A DNA stretch of 64,000 bases from Corynebacterium pollutisoli. Its GTDB lineage: Bacteria > Actinomycetota > Actinomycetes > Mycobacteriales > Mycobacteriaceae. A program made the position numbers and the translations under genes. This document shows positions 17,225-26,279 of this stretch, piece after piece; position 1 is the stretch's first letter, and the number at the start of each line of letters is the position of its first letter. The notes under the pieces are model-generated. The model was not told the DNA's origin. It ran no database searches and worked only from the letters and a program-made list of their open reading frames with translations. The stretch is from NCBI RefSeq assembly GCF_900177745.1, contig NZ_FXAR01000001.1, positions 186,001-250,000 of the forward strand, read 5' to 3'.

Positions 17225-18675
17225 GGTTGCGTCCTTTAGCGTGGTGTATCTGTAACTGCCGGTGACGACCTCATGAATGCACGAGGCGACCACCGCAGTA
17301 CCTTTCGAATCAACTCCTACATCTCCTCGAAAGGGACACCACGATGGCCGCTGGCCCCCATTCTATCGACCCCACCACCTATCTCGACGACCTGCTGTCT
17401 CAAGCCTCTCCGGACCTGATGAGACAGATGCTGCAGAACTTCATCAACCAGATCCTGTCCACCCAGGCCGACCAGATCTGCGGTGCCGAATACGCCACCA
17501 CATCCGAGTCCCGCACCAACGTCCGCAACGGCTACCGCCACCGAGACCTCGACACCCGGGTCGGCACCGTCGATGTCGCCGTGCCGAAGCTGCGGACTGG
17601 GTCCTTCTTCCCGGACTGGCTGCTGGAACGACGCACCCGGGCCGAACGTGCCCTGACCACCGTGATCGCCACCTGCTACCTCAAAGGCGTCTCCACCCGC
17701 AGGATGAACGACCTGGTCGCCAGCCTGGGGATCAACAACCTGTCGAAGTCCCAGGTCTCAGAGATGGCCAAGGATCTTGATCAAATGGTGGAGGACTTCC
17801 GGACCCGCCCGTTGGATTCCGGCCCGTATCTGTATGTTTCCTGCGACGCATTGACGATGAAGGTCCGTGAAGGCGGGCGCGTGGTCAAGACCTCCGTTCT
17901 GCTGGCCACCGGAGTCAACGCCGAAGGCTACCGGGAACTACTCGGTATGCAGGTCGCCACCTCGGAGTCGGTCGCCTCCTGGACCGGTTTCTTCCGCGAT
18001 CTCAAGGCCCGGGGCCTGGACCAGGTGTACCTGGTCACCAGCGACGCGCACCTGGGAATCCAGCACGCCATCGGCGACGTTCTGCCGAACTCCTCGTGGC
18101 AACGGTGCCGCACGCACTTCGCTAAGAACCTCTCCGGGCTGGTGCCCAAGACCCAGTGGCCGACATTGTCGGCGATGTTCCAGACGATCTTCCAGCAACC
18201 TGACGCCCAGGCTGTGTGGGATCAGGCACGGGAGGTGGTGGGCTTCTGTGAGCAGAAGTTCCCGCATGTCGCGGACTACCTCGAGGAGTCCCTCGACGAG
18301 CTGCTGGCTTTCACCCACGCCCCGAAGGCGGTGTGGACGAAGGTGTGGTCGAACAACCCGACCGAAAGGCTCAACCGGGAGATCCGCCGGCGCACCGACG
18401 TCGTCGGGATCTTCCCCGACCGCGACGCCGTGATCCGCCTCGTCGGTGCCGTGTTGGCTGAGCAGCACGATGATTGGATCCAGCAGAAGCGCTACATGTC
18501 GCTGACGGCCCTGGAACAGACGAAGACCATGATGAACGCCAACGTCATCGACGCCAGGGAATCCACTCAGGAGGTTGCATGAGCCCGCGTCAGCATCGAG
18601 CTCGTGATGGTCCCTGACACCACCAGAGCTTCTCTTTTATCGAAAGGCAGAAACACCACTTCCGTGGACTTGACC
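17225..18675 (+). mobile_element. IS256-family insertion sequence (1451 bp) inside the polymerase gene
   Basis: An 8-base duplication GATGGCAT lies at 17217-17224 and 18676-18683. The ends share G, T and C positions over 28 bases, with GTGGTGTATCTG on the left and the inverse GTGGTGTTTCTG on the right. Removing the element and one duplication restores the polymerase frame exactly (GYDAIPTNDDRYRAY), so the insertion is clean. Confidence 0.92.
17344..18582 (+). CDS. IS256-family (mutator-type) transposase
   Basis: The 412-residue DDE transposase has the mutator-type layout: TNVRNGYRHRDLDTRVGTV near residue 58, then YLYVSCDALTMKVREGGRV with the first Asp, YLVTSDAHLGIQHAIGDVL with the second, and NNPTERLNREIRRRTDVVG with the Glu. 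An AAAGGG ribosome site lies before ATG 17344. The frame is full length, so the element may still move. Similar IS256 members (IS1249-like, IS3503-like) are common on corynebacterial resistance plasmids; I do not assign a name. Confidence 0.92.
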   Translation: MAAGPHSIDPTTYLDDLLSQASPDLMRQMLQNFINQILSTQADQICGAEYATTSESRTNVRNGYRHRDLDTRVGTVDVAVPKLRTGSFFPDWLLERRTRAERALTTVIATCYLKGVSTRRMNDLVASLGINNLSKSQVSEMAKDLDQMVEDFRTRPLDSGPYLYVSCDALTMKVREGGRVVKTSVLLATGVNAEGYRELLGMQVATSESVASWTGFFRDLKARGLDQVYLVTSDAHLGIQHAIGDVLPNSSWQRCRTHFAKNLSGLVPKTQWPTLSAMFQTIFQQPDAQAVWDQAREVVGFCEQKFPHVADYLEESLDELLAFTHAPKAVWTKVWSNNPTERLNREIRRRTDVVGIFPDRDAVIRLVGAVLAEQHDDWIQQKRYMSLTALEQTKTMMNANVIDARESTQEVA

Positions 18676-19119
18676 GATGGCATCGTAGCCACCGTATTCT
18701 TCTGCCAGACTCTTCAGGAGCGTGTCATCGGCATCCTCCAGCTTGCTTTTACCCACCAGGCGAGCGCCTAATGAACCCAGGGAATAACGTCCGCCGTCCA
18801 CACCACCCGCTCTCGGGGGGTCGCACTGGCGTGCTGCAAGTAGGGTGTCCAGTACTTTGTTGGCTGCCACCAGTGATTCAACGTCCAGGGCGTGGTAGCG
18901 CTCCAAAGCAGGTAAGTCGAAGCCCAAAATATTGTGTCCCACGATGAATCGCGCCTGCTCCAACTGGGTCAAGAGCTTGCCGATGTCGTCAGTCACCGTG
19001 ATAGGTCCGTCGTTCCACGCCCACGCTGCCAATCGAATAAATCCCGGACCGTACGTGTGCAGCTGATCGGCATTCGCAGTCTCCAGGTCAAAATAAAGAA
19101 CACCGCTACCCATCGTCAT
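18676..19119 (-). pseudogene. Family A DNA polymerase, exonuclease N-terminal part (gene broken by IS256 element)
   Basis: The first 148 residues of the broken polymerase begin MTMGSGVLYFDLETANADQL, which contains the DxE exonuclease motif I, followed by FIVGHNILGFDLPALE (motif II, N-x-x-x-F-D). The frame runs into the IS and ends with unrelated residues and a stop at 18637. The start overlaps the primase-helicase stop by 14 bases, showing the two were one operon. An exonuclease-only peptide could still be made. Confidence 0.82.
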
Positions 19120-21664
19120 CTCCTCCTAACTGGGTAATGGAAGGGCCATCAATTTCAGGCATCACCCGCAGGTGATCTGTCACCACACCGGTGTGGGGGT
19201 TCTTGACCCGCATGATTTCCGGAGCTGCGGGGGCTGCTGGAGGGGCAGGTGCGGTGGTGGACAGCGGGGTTTGTGATATCGAGGCGAGCGTCTCTACTCG
19301 CCAGGCGCGCGCATTACCGTGCGCTTTGCCGTCTGCGACGATTCGGATTCCGTCGAACCAGCGACCCTTTAGCTGGTGCCAGACTCGTCCCAGACTGCGG
19401 GCATCAAGGTCATCCCAGCTCTTGCCGTAGGGGGCAGGGCCGTCTGGATCGGCCGTGCGTGCCAGGAGGATCTCCTTCGCTGTGAAGCGACCTCGCTGTC
19501 CTGCAGTTGTTTTGGCCACCCACGCTAAATGCTCCGCATTATCGACTACCTCAGAGTCCGCTTCCCGGCGTACCTTAAGAACAGTGCCCAGAAAGTCTGG
19601 GAATCCGCCCAGGTGGAGGACGCCCCCGACGATCCTTTGCCAGTCTTCGAAGCCGACAAATCCGAAACTCTGCGGTGCTTCAGGTTGGCCCCTGTCATAC
19701 CAAGCCCGGATCATAGTCAGTGCTGCTGAGAGAAGCTGCCGACGCTGGTTGCGTACCCACTGAAGCGAATACCGGAAATTATCCCGTTCGTCGAGGTCAG
19801 GGCGGTCGGAGGAAAGTCGGACGGTGAAAACACGTCGAGCCATATCTCCAGGAACTGTGCAGTTGTTCCCTGTAGCTACCCACACGGCGCGTTGAGTAAG
19901 CCGTACCATTTCTGACCGCCCCAGGACACGGCCACTCCACATAGGTGCAGTAAGCGCAGCGGTCAAAGCCGCGCTTCCGAGGCGACTTTCCCCCTTGTTC
20001 ATAACTTCGTCTAGAACTACCAGGGAGTTGCCAGCCATTAAATCCGACGTGATACGCTTCTCCACTTCTTCATCCTTCGCCGGCATGGCGGTCATGGCTG
20101 CCGGACCACCATAAACGACCTCATGCACAACTTGGACAAGGTAGCCTTTGCCGACTCCTCGTTGGACTCCATCGAGGAGGGCCAGCGGCACTGTCGGTAC
20201 GGAGGACCGAATAAGGGCGGTTAGTAGCAGCGCGACTGCATGCGTTCTGTCACTCTCAGAGGCGAAGACCCATCCATCAAAACCGTCGGTTCCGTCCAAT
20301 TCGAAAAGCTGATCTCGGATAAGCGACGCAGCTGCGATCACTTCATCGTCCGTGGGGTGGTCAGGTACACGGAGACCATGAATATCGGCGCTCAGGCTGA
20401 CCAAAGTCCGGGTTTTAGGATCGAAGCCCGTCTCGGTAACCACCGTGCCGTCTGCCCGTACAACAGGCGCAGTGGAAATACGGTCGATGCGTGGCAGGTC
20501 GGCGGTAGCGTGCCCACGCACGAGCCCAAGTAGGTCCCGGTGAATGCCACTGGCGATCTTCGGGTTGCCCTCTCTGTCGAGGACCAGTGGACGTACAGCC
20601 GACAGAACCCGTCGATGTAGGCCGTCCCGGTCAAGGGCGCGCAGCATCAAACCCTCGTCGGATTTATACGCCTCCACGGGGAGATCGCCACGCAGAAAGA
20701 CCTCTCGGCCACCCTGTTTCTCAACCAGGGCCCTAGCCAGGCCCTGAGAAACGTTATGCCAGTCACCATCGACAACAACGTCGAGTCGTTCGCTATCAGC
20801 ACTAGAGGCGAGCATACGAACTGCATCTTTCGTGCGCTGTCGCTTCCGCATCTTCGCGAGGGCTTCTTTAGAGAGTGCTGCAGGGACTGCGGATGCCTCC
20901 TGCACCCACTTGGCAAGCTCTGTTCGTCGCTCCTCTGGACTCGGAATCGACGCGAGCACGTCGTCAAGACCCTGGTTGCTGGTGCCGGGGATGTGGACGA
21001 AGGATGTGCTGGTGGCCCCCGCTGCCAAGGCTGCCTCTCCTAAGGCAGCGGCTCCGTCATATACGCGGATATTGGAAGCAGCGTCCGCATCGGGAAAAAT
21101 CACTACCCGGCGTCCAGCTACTACTCGGCGAAGGTGGGGCGTGGGCGCCCCGTTTACGCGCCACCCCTCGATACCAGTGATGCGTAAGATCATCACATCG
21201 TCAGGAGCGTATGTCAGCGCAGCAAGGCACTGCTTGCAGCCCTCTACGATCCAGACATCACCACTTCCGTATCGCACAATGGGGAGCTGTGGGGGAGATC
21301 CGACCCCCTTTTTCGGACCGATGTATTTGAGTGGTCGGCCGTCTTTGGCCTTGATGACTCCGGGCCGCGGCTTGACCTGCCAGGTCTTGGTACCGTCAAT
21401 TTCCTGCATAGGAAAAACGATCGCTGGCAGGCCCCCGCGATCAGCGATCCACTCCGCACCCGCTGGCAGATCCGAGACGCGCAGCGCGGAGTACACGCCG
21501 GCGGTAGCGGCTGCACTGGGAGAGATAGCGCTAGCCATCAGCTCGAGGGCATGCTCAGAGATCAGGGTAGAAAAGTCCGAAACTGATGCGGTACCATCGT
21601 GGGTGGAGTTGCCCTCTGCAGTGCCCTCGACGTTGCCCGCGTCGAGGGTTATTTTTTTGGTCAT
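19106..21664 (-). CDS. TOPRIM primase / AAA-type helicase replication protein
   Basis: This 852-residue protein probably starts element replication. Residues about 90-240 hold a DUF3854/TOPRIM-like primase part: VWIVEGCKQCLAAL (the catalytic Glu) and VVIFPDADAASN (the DxD). Residues about 480-640 hold an ATPase with GVQRGVGKG as a Walker A-like loop, NSLVVLDEVMNKGE as Walker B, and AVWVATGNNCTVPGDMARRV as sensor and arginine finger. The N-terminal 40 residues and the Pro/Ala tail look flexible. Start ATG overlaps the excisionase stop. With the adjacent polymerase it forms a plasmid-like replication module. Confidence 0.75.
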   Translation of the reverse strand: MTKKITLDAGNVEGTAEGNSTHDGTASVSDFSTLISEHALELMASAISPSAAATAGVYSALRVSDLPAGAEWIADRGGLPAIVFPMQEIDGTKTWQVKPRPGVIKAKDGRPLKYIGPKKGVGSPPQLPIVRYGSGDVWIVEGCKQCLAALTYAPDDVMILRITGIEGWRVNGAPTPHLRRVVAGRRVVIFPDADAASNIRVYDGAAALGEAALAAGATSTSFVHIPGTSNQGLDDVLASIPSPEERRTELAKWVQEASAVPAALSKEALAKMRKRQRTKDAVRMLASSADSERLDVVVDGDWHNVSQGLARALVEKQGGREVFLRGDLPVEAYKSDEGLMLRALDRDGLHRRVLSAVRPLVLDREGNPKIASGIHRDLLGLVRGHATADLPRIDRISTAPVVRADGTVVTETGFDPKTRTLVSLSADIHGLRVPDHPTDDEVIAAASLIRDQLFELDGTDGFDGWVFASESDRTHAVALLLTALIRSSVPTVPLALLDGVQRGVGKGYLVQVVHEVVYGGPAAMTAMPAKDEEVEKRITSDLMAGNSLVVLDEVMNKGESRLGSAALTAALTAPMWSGRVLGRSEMVRLTQRAVWVATGNNCTVPGDMARRVFTVRLSSDRPDLDERDNFRYSLQWVRNQRRQLLSAALTMIRAWYDRGQPEAPQSFGFVGFEDWQRIVGGVLHLGGFPDFLGTVLKVRREADSEVVDNAEHLAWVAKTTAGQRGRFTAKEILLARTADPDGPAPYGKSWDDLDARSLGRVWHQLKGRWFDGIRIVADGKAHGNARAWRVETLASISQTPLSTTAPAPPAAPAAPEIMRVKNPHTGVVTDHLRVMPEIDGPSITQLGGDDDG

Positions 21665-21969
21665 GCCGGTGCACCGCCTCGCAGAATCGAGACTATTTCA
21701 GCTGCAAGTGTCGGTGAGACGGGCGGGGCAGTGGCTGCCACTTCCTTGGCCCAGGCACGTACCTGTTCGGGAGTGTAAGCACGACGCTTGTCACTAAGTA
21801 AATGTGCTACATCGTCGAGGTCGACCATGTAAGCGCGGCGGGGGCCTTCCTTAGTGGCAGGTAGGCGGCCAGTGCGTACATGCCTACGTAGCGTGTCGAC
21901 GGAGACACGGTGAATGGTGGAAGCCTCGGAGAGGGGTACCCGCGAAGTTATCAGGGGCGAATGGGACAT
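21661..21969 (-). CDS. Excisionase-like helix-turn-helix protein
   Basis: The 102-residue protein has a MerR/excisionase-type HTH: VPLSEASTIHRVSVDTLRRH followed by RTGRLPATKEGPRRAYMVD, the wing. Start ATG 21969 has GCGAGG nine bases upstream; a non-ATG start 33 bases earlier is possible. It heads the operon that runs through replication and mobilization genes, and it lies directly beside the G-run repeat region. Expected roles are direction control of the integrase and/or repression of the operon. Confidence 0.72.
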   Translation of the reverse strand: MSHSPLITSRVPLSEASTIHRVSVDTLRRHVRTGRLPATKEGPRRAYMVDLDDVAHLLSDKRRAYTPEQVRAWAKEVAATAPPVSPTLAAEIVSILRGGAPA

Positions 21970-22002
21970 GAAAAAATGCCTCGCAAGATCCTCGCATGAC
22001 AA

Positions 22003-22603
22003 AAAGAGTCTATGCGTAGAGTTCTTGACGAGGCGATCGCCTCACAGCGCAGTCCAAACCCGCTATCTACGTCGCATGCGACGGGAGCTGTGAAACGTGC
22101 GTCTTCGGTGACGCTACCGCTCGGGAAGTGACACTGCCGTAGCAGGTGTCATCAACACTGGCCGTTACCATTGCTTAAGCCGCTGCCTAGTTTACTGTCT
22201 ACCCTGTCAATCTGCAACGAATGCTAGGGAATGTGACACGGGGGGATCGTGGGCCCGTGGGGGGGCCTAAATAGCTATCCCCCCGCCCTGAGAAGCTCTC
22301 TACCAGGGGAAGTGAGGGCCCTGGGGGGATTGGGGGGATTGGGGGGATGTATTTGGAGACCTCCCACGACGGGGAGCTCCATCTTTTTGCTACCTCTAGG
22401 GCAGGGAAGTGCCTGCTCCTATCTATAGGCCGGGGGTGCGCTCTCCGATCCCCCCAATCCCCCCAGTCCCTCCGCGGTCAACGTTTGCGCAGGTCCGCGC
22501 AGGTGCTGGCCAGGGGGGGGGCTTCTCTAGATGTGCGGAAGTCCCCCCAGCAGAGTTTCGATCCCCCCGTGCAGTCTCCCGCTGGATCTACTGTCAGCCC
22601 TTA
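22003..22603. repeat. Gene-free 600-bp region with iteron-like GGGGGGAT repeats (candidate origin)
   Basis: No gene is seen between the excisionase and integrase genes. GGGGGGAT occurs forward at 22240, 22323, 22332 and 22341 (the last three at a 9-base period), and inverted as ATCCCCCC at 22277, 22448, 22457 and 22561. A near copy, GTCCCCCC, lies at 22541. The forward triplet and the inverted pair face each other across about 100 bases. Such iterated, two-sided repeats beside a replication operon fit a replication origin or a control region. G-quadruplex formation is also possible. Confidence 0.6.
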
Positions 22604-24094
22604 TTATCGCCAGTGGAGTCGCACTCGATCGGGACGAGGGCCTTTGCGCCCTCGTGTACCTGGAGTGGCTCTGCCTACCACAGGTACTACTAGCATCCTT
22701 ATTACCCGTCGCTGGTCCTCCAGGCTTAGCGCTTCCCAGTGCACTCGGATGTTTTCGGCTTCCGCAAGTTCCTTTACCACTGGATCCAGGCTGGTGAGCT
22801 CCTTTGCCCTTTCTTGGAGTTCAGAGATTTTCGGCTTGACCCGGCGTTCCTGGTCGAAGAGGAGGTCTAGATCTCGCTCATCTAGCGCGCGCTCGCGCAC
22901 TTTTTCGAGCCATGCCTGAAGCTCGGCGATCTCTGCAAGAAGGGCTTCCCGCTCTTCTTCTCGGACCCGGTCCCCCTCGCCGAGTGCGGGAAGAAAATCC
23001 GGGCGCTCCAGTCTGGCCAGGATTGCCTCAGTCACCAGGAGATCCAGGTGCTCCTCCTTCATGGATACGTGGAATCCGGACGTCCCGTTGGGGCCTTTAC
23101 ACAGGTAGGTGAGGTAGGTATCCCGGTCTTTGGTGGGGATGAGGTTGCCGTTTTTGTCCTTGTTCCGGCCGGCGTATTGCTTGTTGGTGAGCATGGCAGA
23201 CCCACATACTCCGCAGGTGGCGATTCCCGATAGGAGATGCCGGGCAGTGGTGTCTCCAGTCCTGGTCTTACGTTTGGGATCAAGAAATATTGTTTGTACC
23301 TTTTCCCAGTCCTCGTGATTGATCAGCCCGTCCCAGGCAGCGGGTCCGACCACCTCGCCCTGGTGAACGCGCAGGCCCGCGTAAGCGGGATTCTTTAGTA
23401 CCTGCTTGATTGATTGCGTGATCCATCCCTGGCCTTCACGACGTGGATTTCGCACTGGTCGACGGGTGGGAATGCCCCTCTTGTTGAGGCTTTGTGCGAT
23501 GGCGTAGAGGGAGTCCCCGGCCAGCGTCCTCTGGTAGATCTCCTGCACGATCGGAGCTTGCTCCGGGTGAGGGTCGATGCTGATCAACTCTCGATTGGGG
23601 CCGTAGGTACGGGTATATCCGTACAGGAGTTTCCCGTGTGGTTGGCCTCGATCGGCCATGGCTCGCATCGATCTCTGCACGCGCTCTGATGTTCGTGCTG
23701 CCTCGTCCTCAGCCATGAGCATATCCAGGCCCGTCCGGAATCGATCCGACCTATCCCGCAGGTCGTAGAGGGTGCCGCTGTAACCCCACCTGACACCGTG
23801 CGCCGCGCATGCCTCACGCAGCTGGCCGTAGACGGCCAGGTCTCGGGTGGCCCGCGATGCCTCCCAAGTTAGGACAGCATCGACCCGCCGCTCCTTGATC
23901 GCGTCCATGACCTCATCCCAAGCATGTCTGGCTTTGCGGGCGTATCGGGAGGCGGAACCGGTTTCTTGGACAATCTCAGCGACTGTCCAATTCTCGCGTT
24001 CCGCCCATTGAGTCGTTTCGTGGATCTGTTCCGCCACGGAGCGTCCTTGAGCCGACTTATCGTGGGAGACTCGGGCGTAGATGAGCACGTTCAT
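22604..24094 (-). CDS. Large serine integrase of the island
   Basis: This 496-residue site-specific recombinase has the resolvase catalytic domain at residues 1-150 (MNVLIYARVSHDKSAQGRS; nucleophile Ser10) and a recombinase domain near 165-270. A zinc-ribbon part follows (ATCGVCGSAM with later YLCKGP), then a coiled coil near 390-460 (REEEREALLAEIAELQAWLE). I take ATG 24094 as the start, preceded by AGCAGGT; upstream in-frame codons read back into comEC. It lies next to the comEC junction, so it probably inserted the island there. All required domains look intact. Confidence 0.93.
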   Translation of the reverse strand: MNVLIYARVSHDKSAQGRSVAEQIHETTQWAERENWTVAEIVQETGSASRYARKARHAWDEVMDAIKERRVDAVLTWEASRATRDLAVYGQLREACAAHGVRWGYSGTLYDLRDRSDRFRTGLDMLMAEDEAARTSERVQRSMRAMADRGQPHGKLLYGYTRTYGPNRELISIDPHPEQAPIVQEIYQRTLAGDSLYAIAQSLNKRGIPTRRPVRNPRREGQGWITQSIKQVLKNPAYAGLRVHQGEVVGPAAWDGLINHEDWEKVQTIFLDPKRKTRTGDTTARHLLSGIATCGVCGSAMLTNKQYAGRNKDKNGNLIPTKDRDTYLTYLCKGPNGTSGFHVSMKEEHLDLLVTEAILARLERPDFLPALGEGDRVREEEREALLAEIAELQAWLEKVRERALDERDLDLLFDQERRVKPKISELQERAKELTSLDPVVKELAEAENIRVHWEALSLEDQRRVIRMLVVPVVGRATPGTRGRKGPRPDRVRLHWR

Positions 24095-24140
24095 ACCTGC
24101 TAGGATAGCTGTGACACCTAAGCTCCAAACAATCAGCGGG
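24095..24140. other. Island-chromosome attachment junction in comEC
   Basis: The comEC frame becomes recognisable at ISGANVAIV (from 24132), where the family normally reads H-x-x-(A/V)-SGAN. Bases between the integrase start and this point do not fit ComEC. The crossover is therefore near 24120-24135. The dinucleotide core cannot be fixed without the other junction or an empty site. Confidence 0.65.
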
Positions 24141-25133
24141 GCGAACGTGGCCATCGTGACGTCCTTCGCCGTCATCACGTGCCGTCTACTCACCCTCGGG
24201 CCCCGCGCACAGGTGGCGGCGGCGGTCGGGGCCCTGCTCGGCTTCGTCGGACTGGTCGGCACGGAGCCGAGCGTCCTCCGGGCCTCGGTAACCGGGCTCG
24301 TGGGCCTGCTCGCGGTGCTCGGATCCACGCGCCTGGAGCCGATCCACGGCCTGTGCCTGGCGGTCATCGGTCTCATCCTGTGGGACTCCGACCTGGCCGT
24401 CTCCTACGGCTTCGCCCTGTCCGTGGCCGCCACGGCCGGGATCATCGCCCTGCACCCGCTGCTGTTCCGTCCCCTCGCCCGCACCCGCCTACCGGAGATC
24501 GTCGCCCGGGCGTTGGCGGTGGCGGTCAGCGCGGACATCGTCACCCTGCCCATCATCGCCCTCATGGCTGGCGAGGTCTCGGTGGTGTCCGTCCTGGCGA
24601 ATGTCCTCGTCGCCCCCGCCGTCGCGCCCGTCACGGTGCTCGGACTCATCGCCGCCGGGCTCTCCCTGCTCCCCGGACCGCTGGCCTGGCTACCCCTCAC
24701 GCTGCTGGAACCCTGCACGTGGTGGATCCACACCGTGGCTACGTGGTGCGCGGGCCTGCCGGTTTCCACCGTGCAGGCCGAGCCGGTGTGGGTGCTCATC
24801 GCCTACGGGTGGATCATTGCCGGCATCGTCGCGGGTCACCCGGTCAAGACGGTCGCCGTCCTGCTGGCCTGGTGGATCTACGCCGCGGACGTCACCCGCC
24901 CGCCCCCGGAGATCCCGCTCGACACCCTGCAGGTGCACGTCGTCGAGAAGCTCGAGGAGGTCGACAGCGCCCCACCCGGCACCCAGGTCATCATCGTCCG
25001 TGATCCCGCCGGCAGCCCCGCTCAGCGACCCACCGTCACCCGCGACGGCGTCCCCGTGCTCTTCCCGGACCGCGACGGCGAGGTGACCCTCCACCCGGAC
25101 GGCACCCAACATGCCCGCGACGGGAGGTTCTAG
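24132..25133 (+). pseudogene. comEC: comEC, 3' part (DNA uptake channel gene cut by the island)
   Basis: ComEC forms the inner-membrane channel for single-stranded DNA in transformation. What remains here begins at the SGAN motif of the Competence domain, goes through six to eight membrane segments (for example FGALLGFVGLVGTEPSVLRA-like residues followed by TGLVGLLAVLG), and ends with a short hydrophilic tail. The N-terminal OB-fold and first helices are missing. The start of the frame now lies in the island. holA follows, which is the usual actinobacterial order comEA-comEC-holA. Transformation through ComEC should be lost in this strain. Confidence 0.8.
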
Positions 25134-25143
25134 AGTGGTGGGC

Positions 25144-25329
25144 ATGGAGAAATCGCGGTGGTTCCAGGTGAGCATGTTCATCGCCGGTACCGTGGTTGTC
25201 GTCCACAGCCTCGTGTCGCTTGTCGCCGGGGATCCACCCTGGTGGGAAGTCGCCCTGAAGGTGTACATGATCGCCCTCGGTTCCTGGGCGGCACAGCATT
25301 CTGCCCGGACCCTCAGGAGAACAGCATGA
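25144..25329 (+). CDS. Small two-helix membrane protein
   Basis: This 61-residue protein (MEKSRWFQVSMFIAGTVVVV at the start) has two predicted membrane helices and a basic C-terminal tail RTLRRTA. Its stop overlaps the holA start (ATGA), so it is probably translated with holA. It begins 10 bases after the comEC stop. No family is recognised. The coupling and the hydrophobic pattern make it a likely real gene rather than chance. Confidence 0.6.
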   Translation: MEKSRWFQVSMFIAGTVVVVHSLVSLVAGDPPWWEVALKVYMIALGSWAAQHSARTLRRTA

Positions 25330-26270
25330 CCCTAGCCCCCGTGCACCTCATCCTCGGCGAGGAGGACTTCATCGGTGAGCGCATCCGCCGCGCCATCCTC
25401 GACGAGCTGCGTGCCGACGCCCCGGACCTCGAGCTCACCGTCATGCGCGCCAACGAGGTCAGCGGTCCCGAGCTCATCGACGCCACCTCGCCGTCCCTGT
25501 TCGGCGAGGACCGGGCCGTGATCATCACCCACACGGAGGTGGCCGGCAAGGAACCCAACGAGCTGCTGCTGGCGACGTGCAGGGACGTCGCGCCGGGCAT
25601 CACGATCATCATCCACCACACCGGCGGCGGCCGACAGAAGTCGATGGTGGCGAAGTACCGGAAGCTCGCCCAGGTCCACGAGGCGAACCCCCTCAAGCCG
25701 AAGGACCGCACGGGGTGGGTGACCAACGAGTTCCGGAGCCACGGTGTGCGCCCCACCCCGGACGTCATCCACGCCCTGCTCGAAGGCGTGGGGTCCGACC
25801 TGCGCGAGCTCGCGTCCGCCGTGTCCCAGCTGGTCGCGGACACGGACGGGGAGGTGACCGTCGAGACCGTCCGTTCCTACTACGAGGGTGTGGCGGAGGT
25901 GTCCGGCTTCGACATCGCCGACCTCGCGGTCAACGGGCAGACCGCCCGCGCGGTCGCGAGCTGCCGCCGGGCACTGCAGCTCGGTATGCACCCCGTCGCC
26001 CTGGCCACCGCGCTCAGCATGAAGGTCGCGGGTATCGCGCGGCTGTACTCCACCCGCACGACCAACTACAACGCCCTCGCCGGCCAGGTGGGCATGTCCC
26101 CGTGGATCGCGGAGAAGACCGCCAAGGTGGCCCGCCGCTGGACAGGGGACAACGTCTCCCGGGCGGTCATCCTCATGGCGGAGCTCGACGCCGAGGTCAA
26201 GGGCCAGGGCGGCGACCCGGAGTTCGCCATCGAGCACGCCGTGCGGCGCGTGTCGGAGTTGGCGGGTTAG
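25326..26270 (+). CDS. holA: DNA polymerase III delta subunit
   Basis: HolA opens the sliding clamp within the clamp loader. The 314-residue protein begins MTLAPVHLILGEEDFIGERI and has the conserved Leu-Phe region (ATSPSLFGEDRAVII) and the delta C-terminal helical domain (VSGFDIADLAVNGQTARAV, then GMHPVALATALSMKVAG). A longer in-frame reading exists, but ATG 25326 is coupled to the preceding small gene. The size is normal for the family. Confidence 0.93.
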   Translation: MTLAPVHLILGEEDFIGERIRRAILDELRADAPDLELTVMRANEVSGPELIDATSPSLFGEDRAVIITHTEVAGKEPNELLLATCRDVAPGITIIIHHTGGGRQKSMVAKYRKLAQVHEANPLKPKDRTGWVTNEFRSHGVRPTPDVIHALLEGVGSDLRELASAVSQLVADTDGEVTVETVRSYYEGVAEVSGFDIADLAVNGQTARAVASCRRALQLGMHPVALATALSMKVAGIARLYSTRTTNYNALAGQVGMSPWIAEKTAKVARRWTGDNVSRAVILMAELDAEVKGQGGDPEFAIEHAVRRVSELAG

Positions 26271-26279
26271 AGTCAGTAC

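Larger units (their letters stand above)
1..24131. mobile_element. Integrated multidrug-resistance island (one arm; left end outside window)
   Basis: Everything left of about 24,131 is foreign to the comEC-holA-rpsT-lepA chromosome that follows. It carries, from left to right, a class 1 integron, IS elements with a beta-lactam module, two unknown cargo genes, and a mob, replication, excisionase and serine-integrase core. The integrase starts 37 bases from the broken comEC reading frame, as expected for a large serine recombinase next to its attachment site. No second comEC junction or conjugation secretion genes are seen, so the element continues beyond base 1. I infer an integrative mobilizable element, or an integrated plasmid that acquired an integron. 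Confidence 0.85.

Noticed and set aside
1..24131. Conjugation (type IV secretion) genes in the island
   Set aside because: No VirB4, VirD4 or TraG-like frame was found; only mobilization genes are present in this arm.
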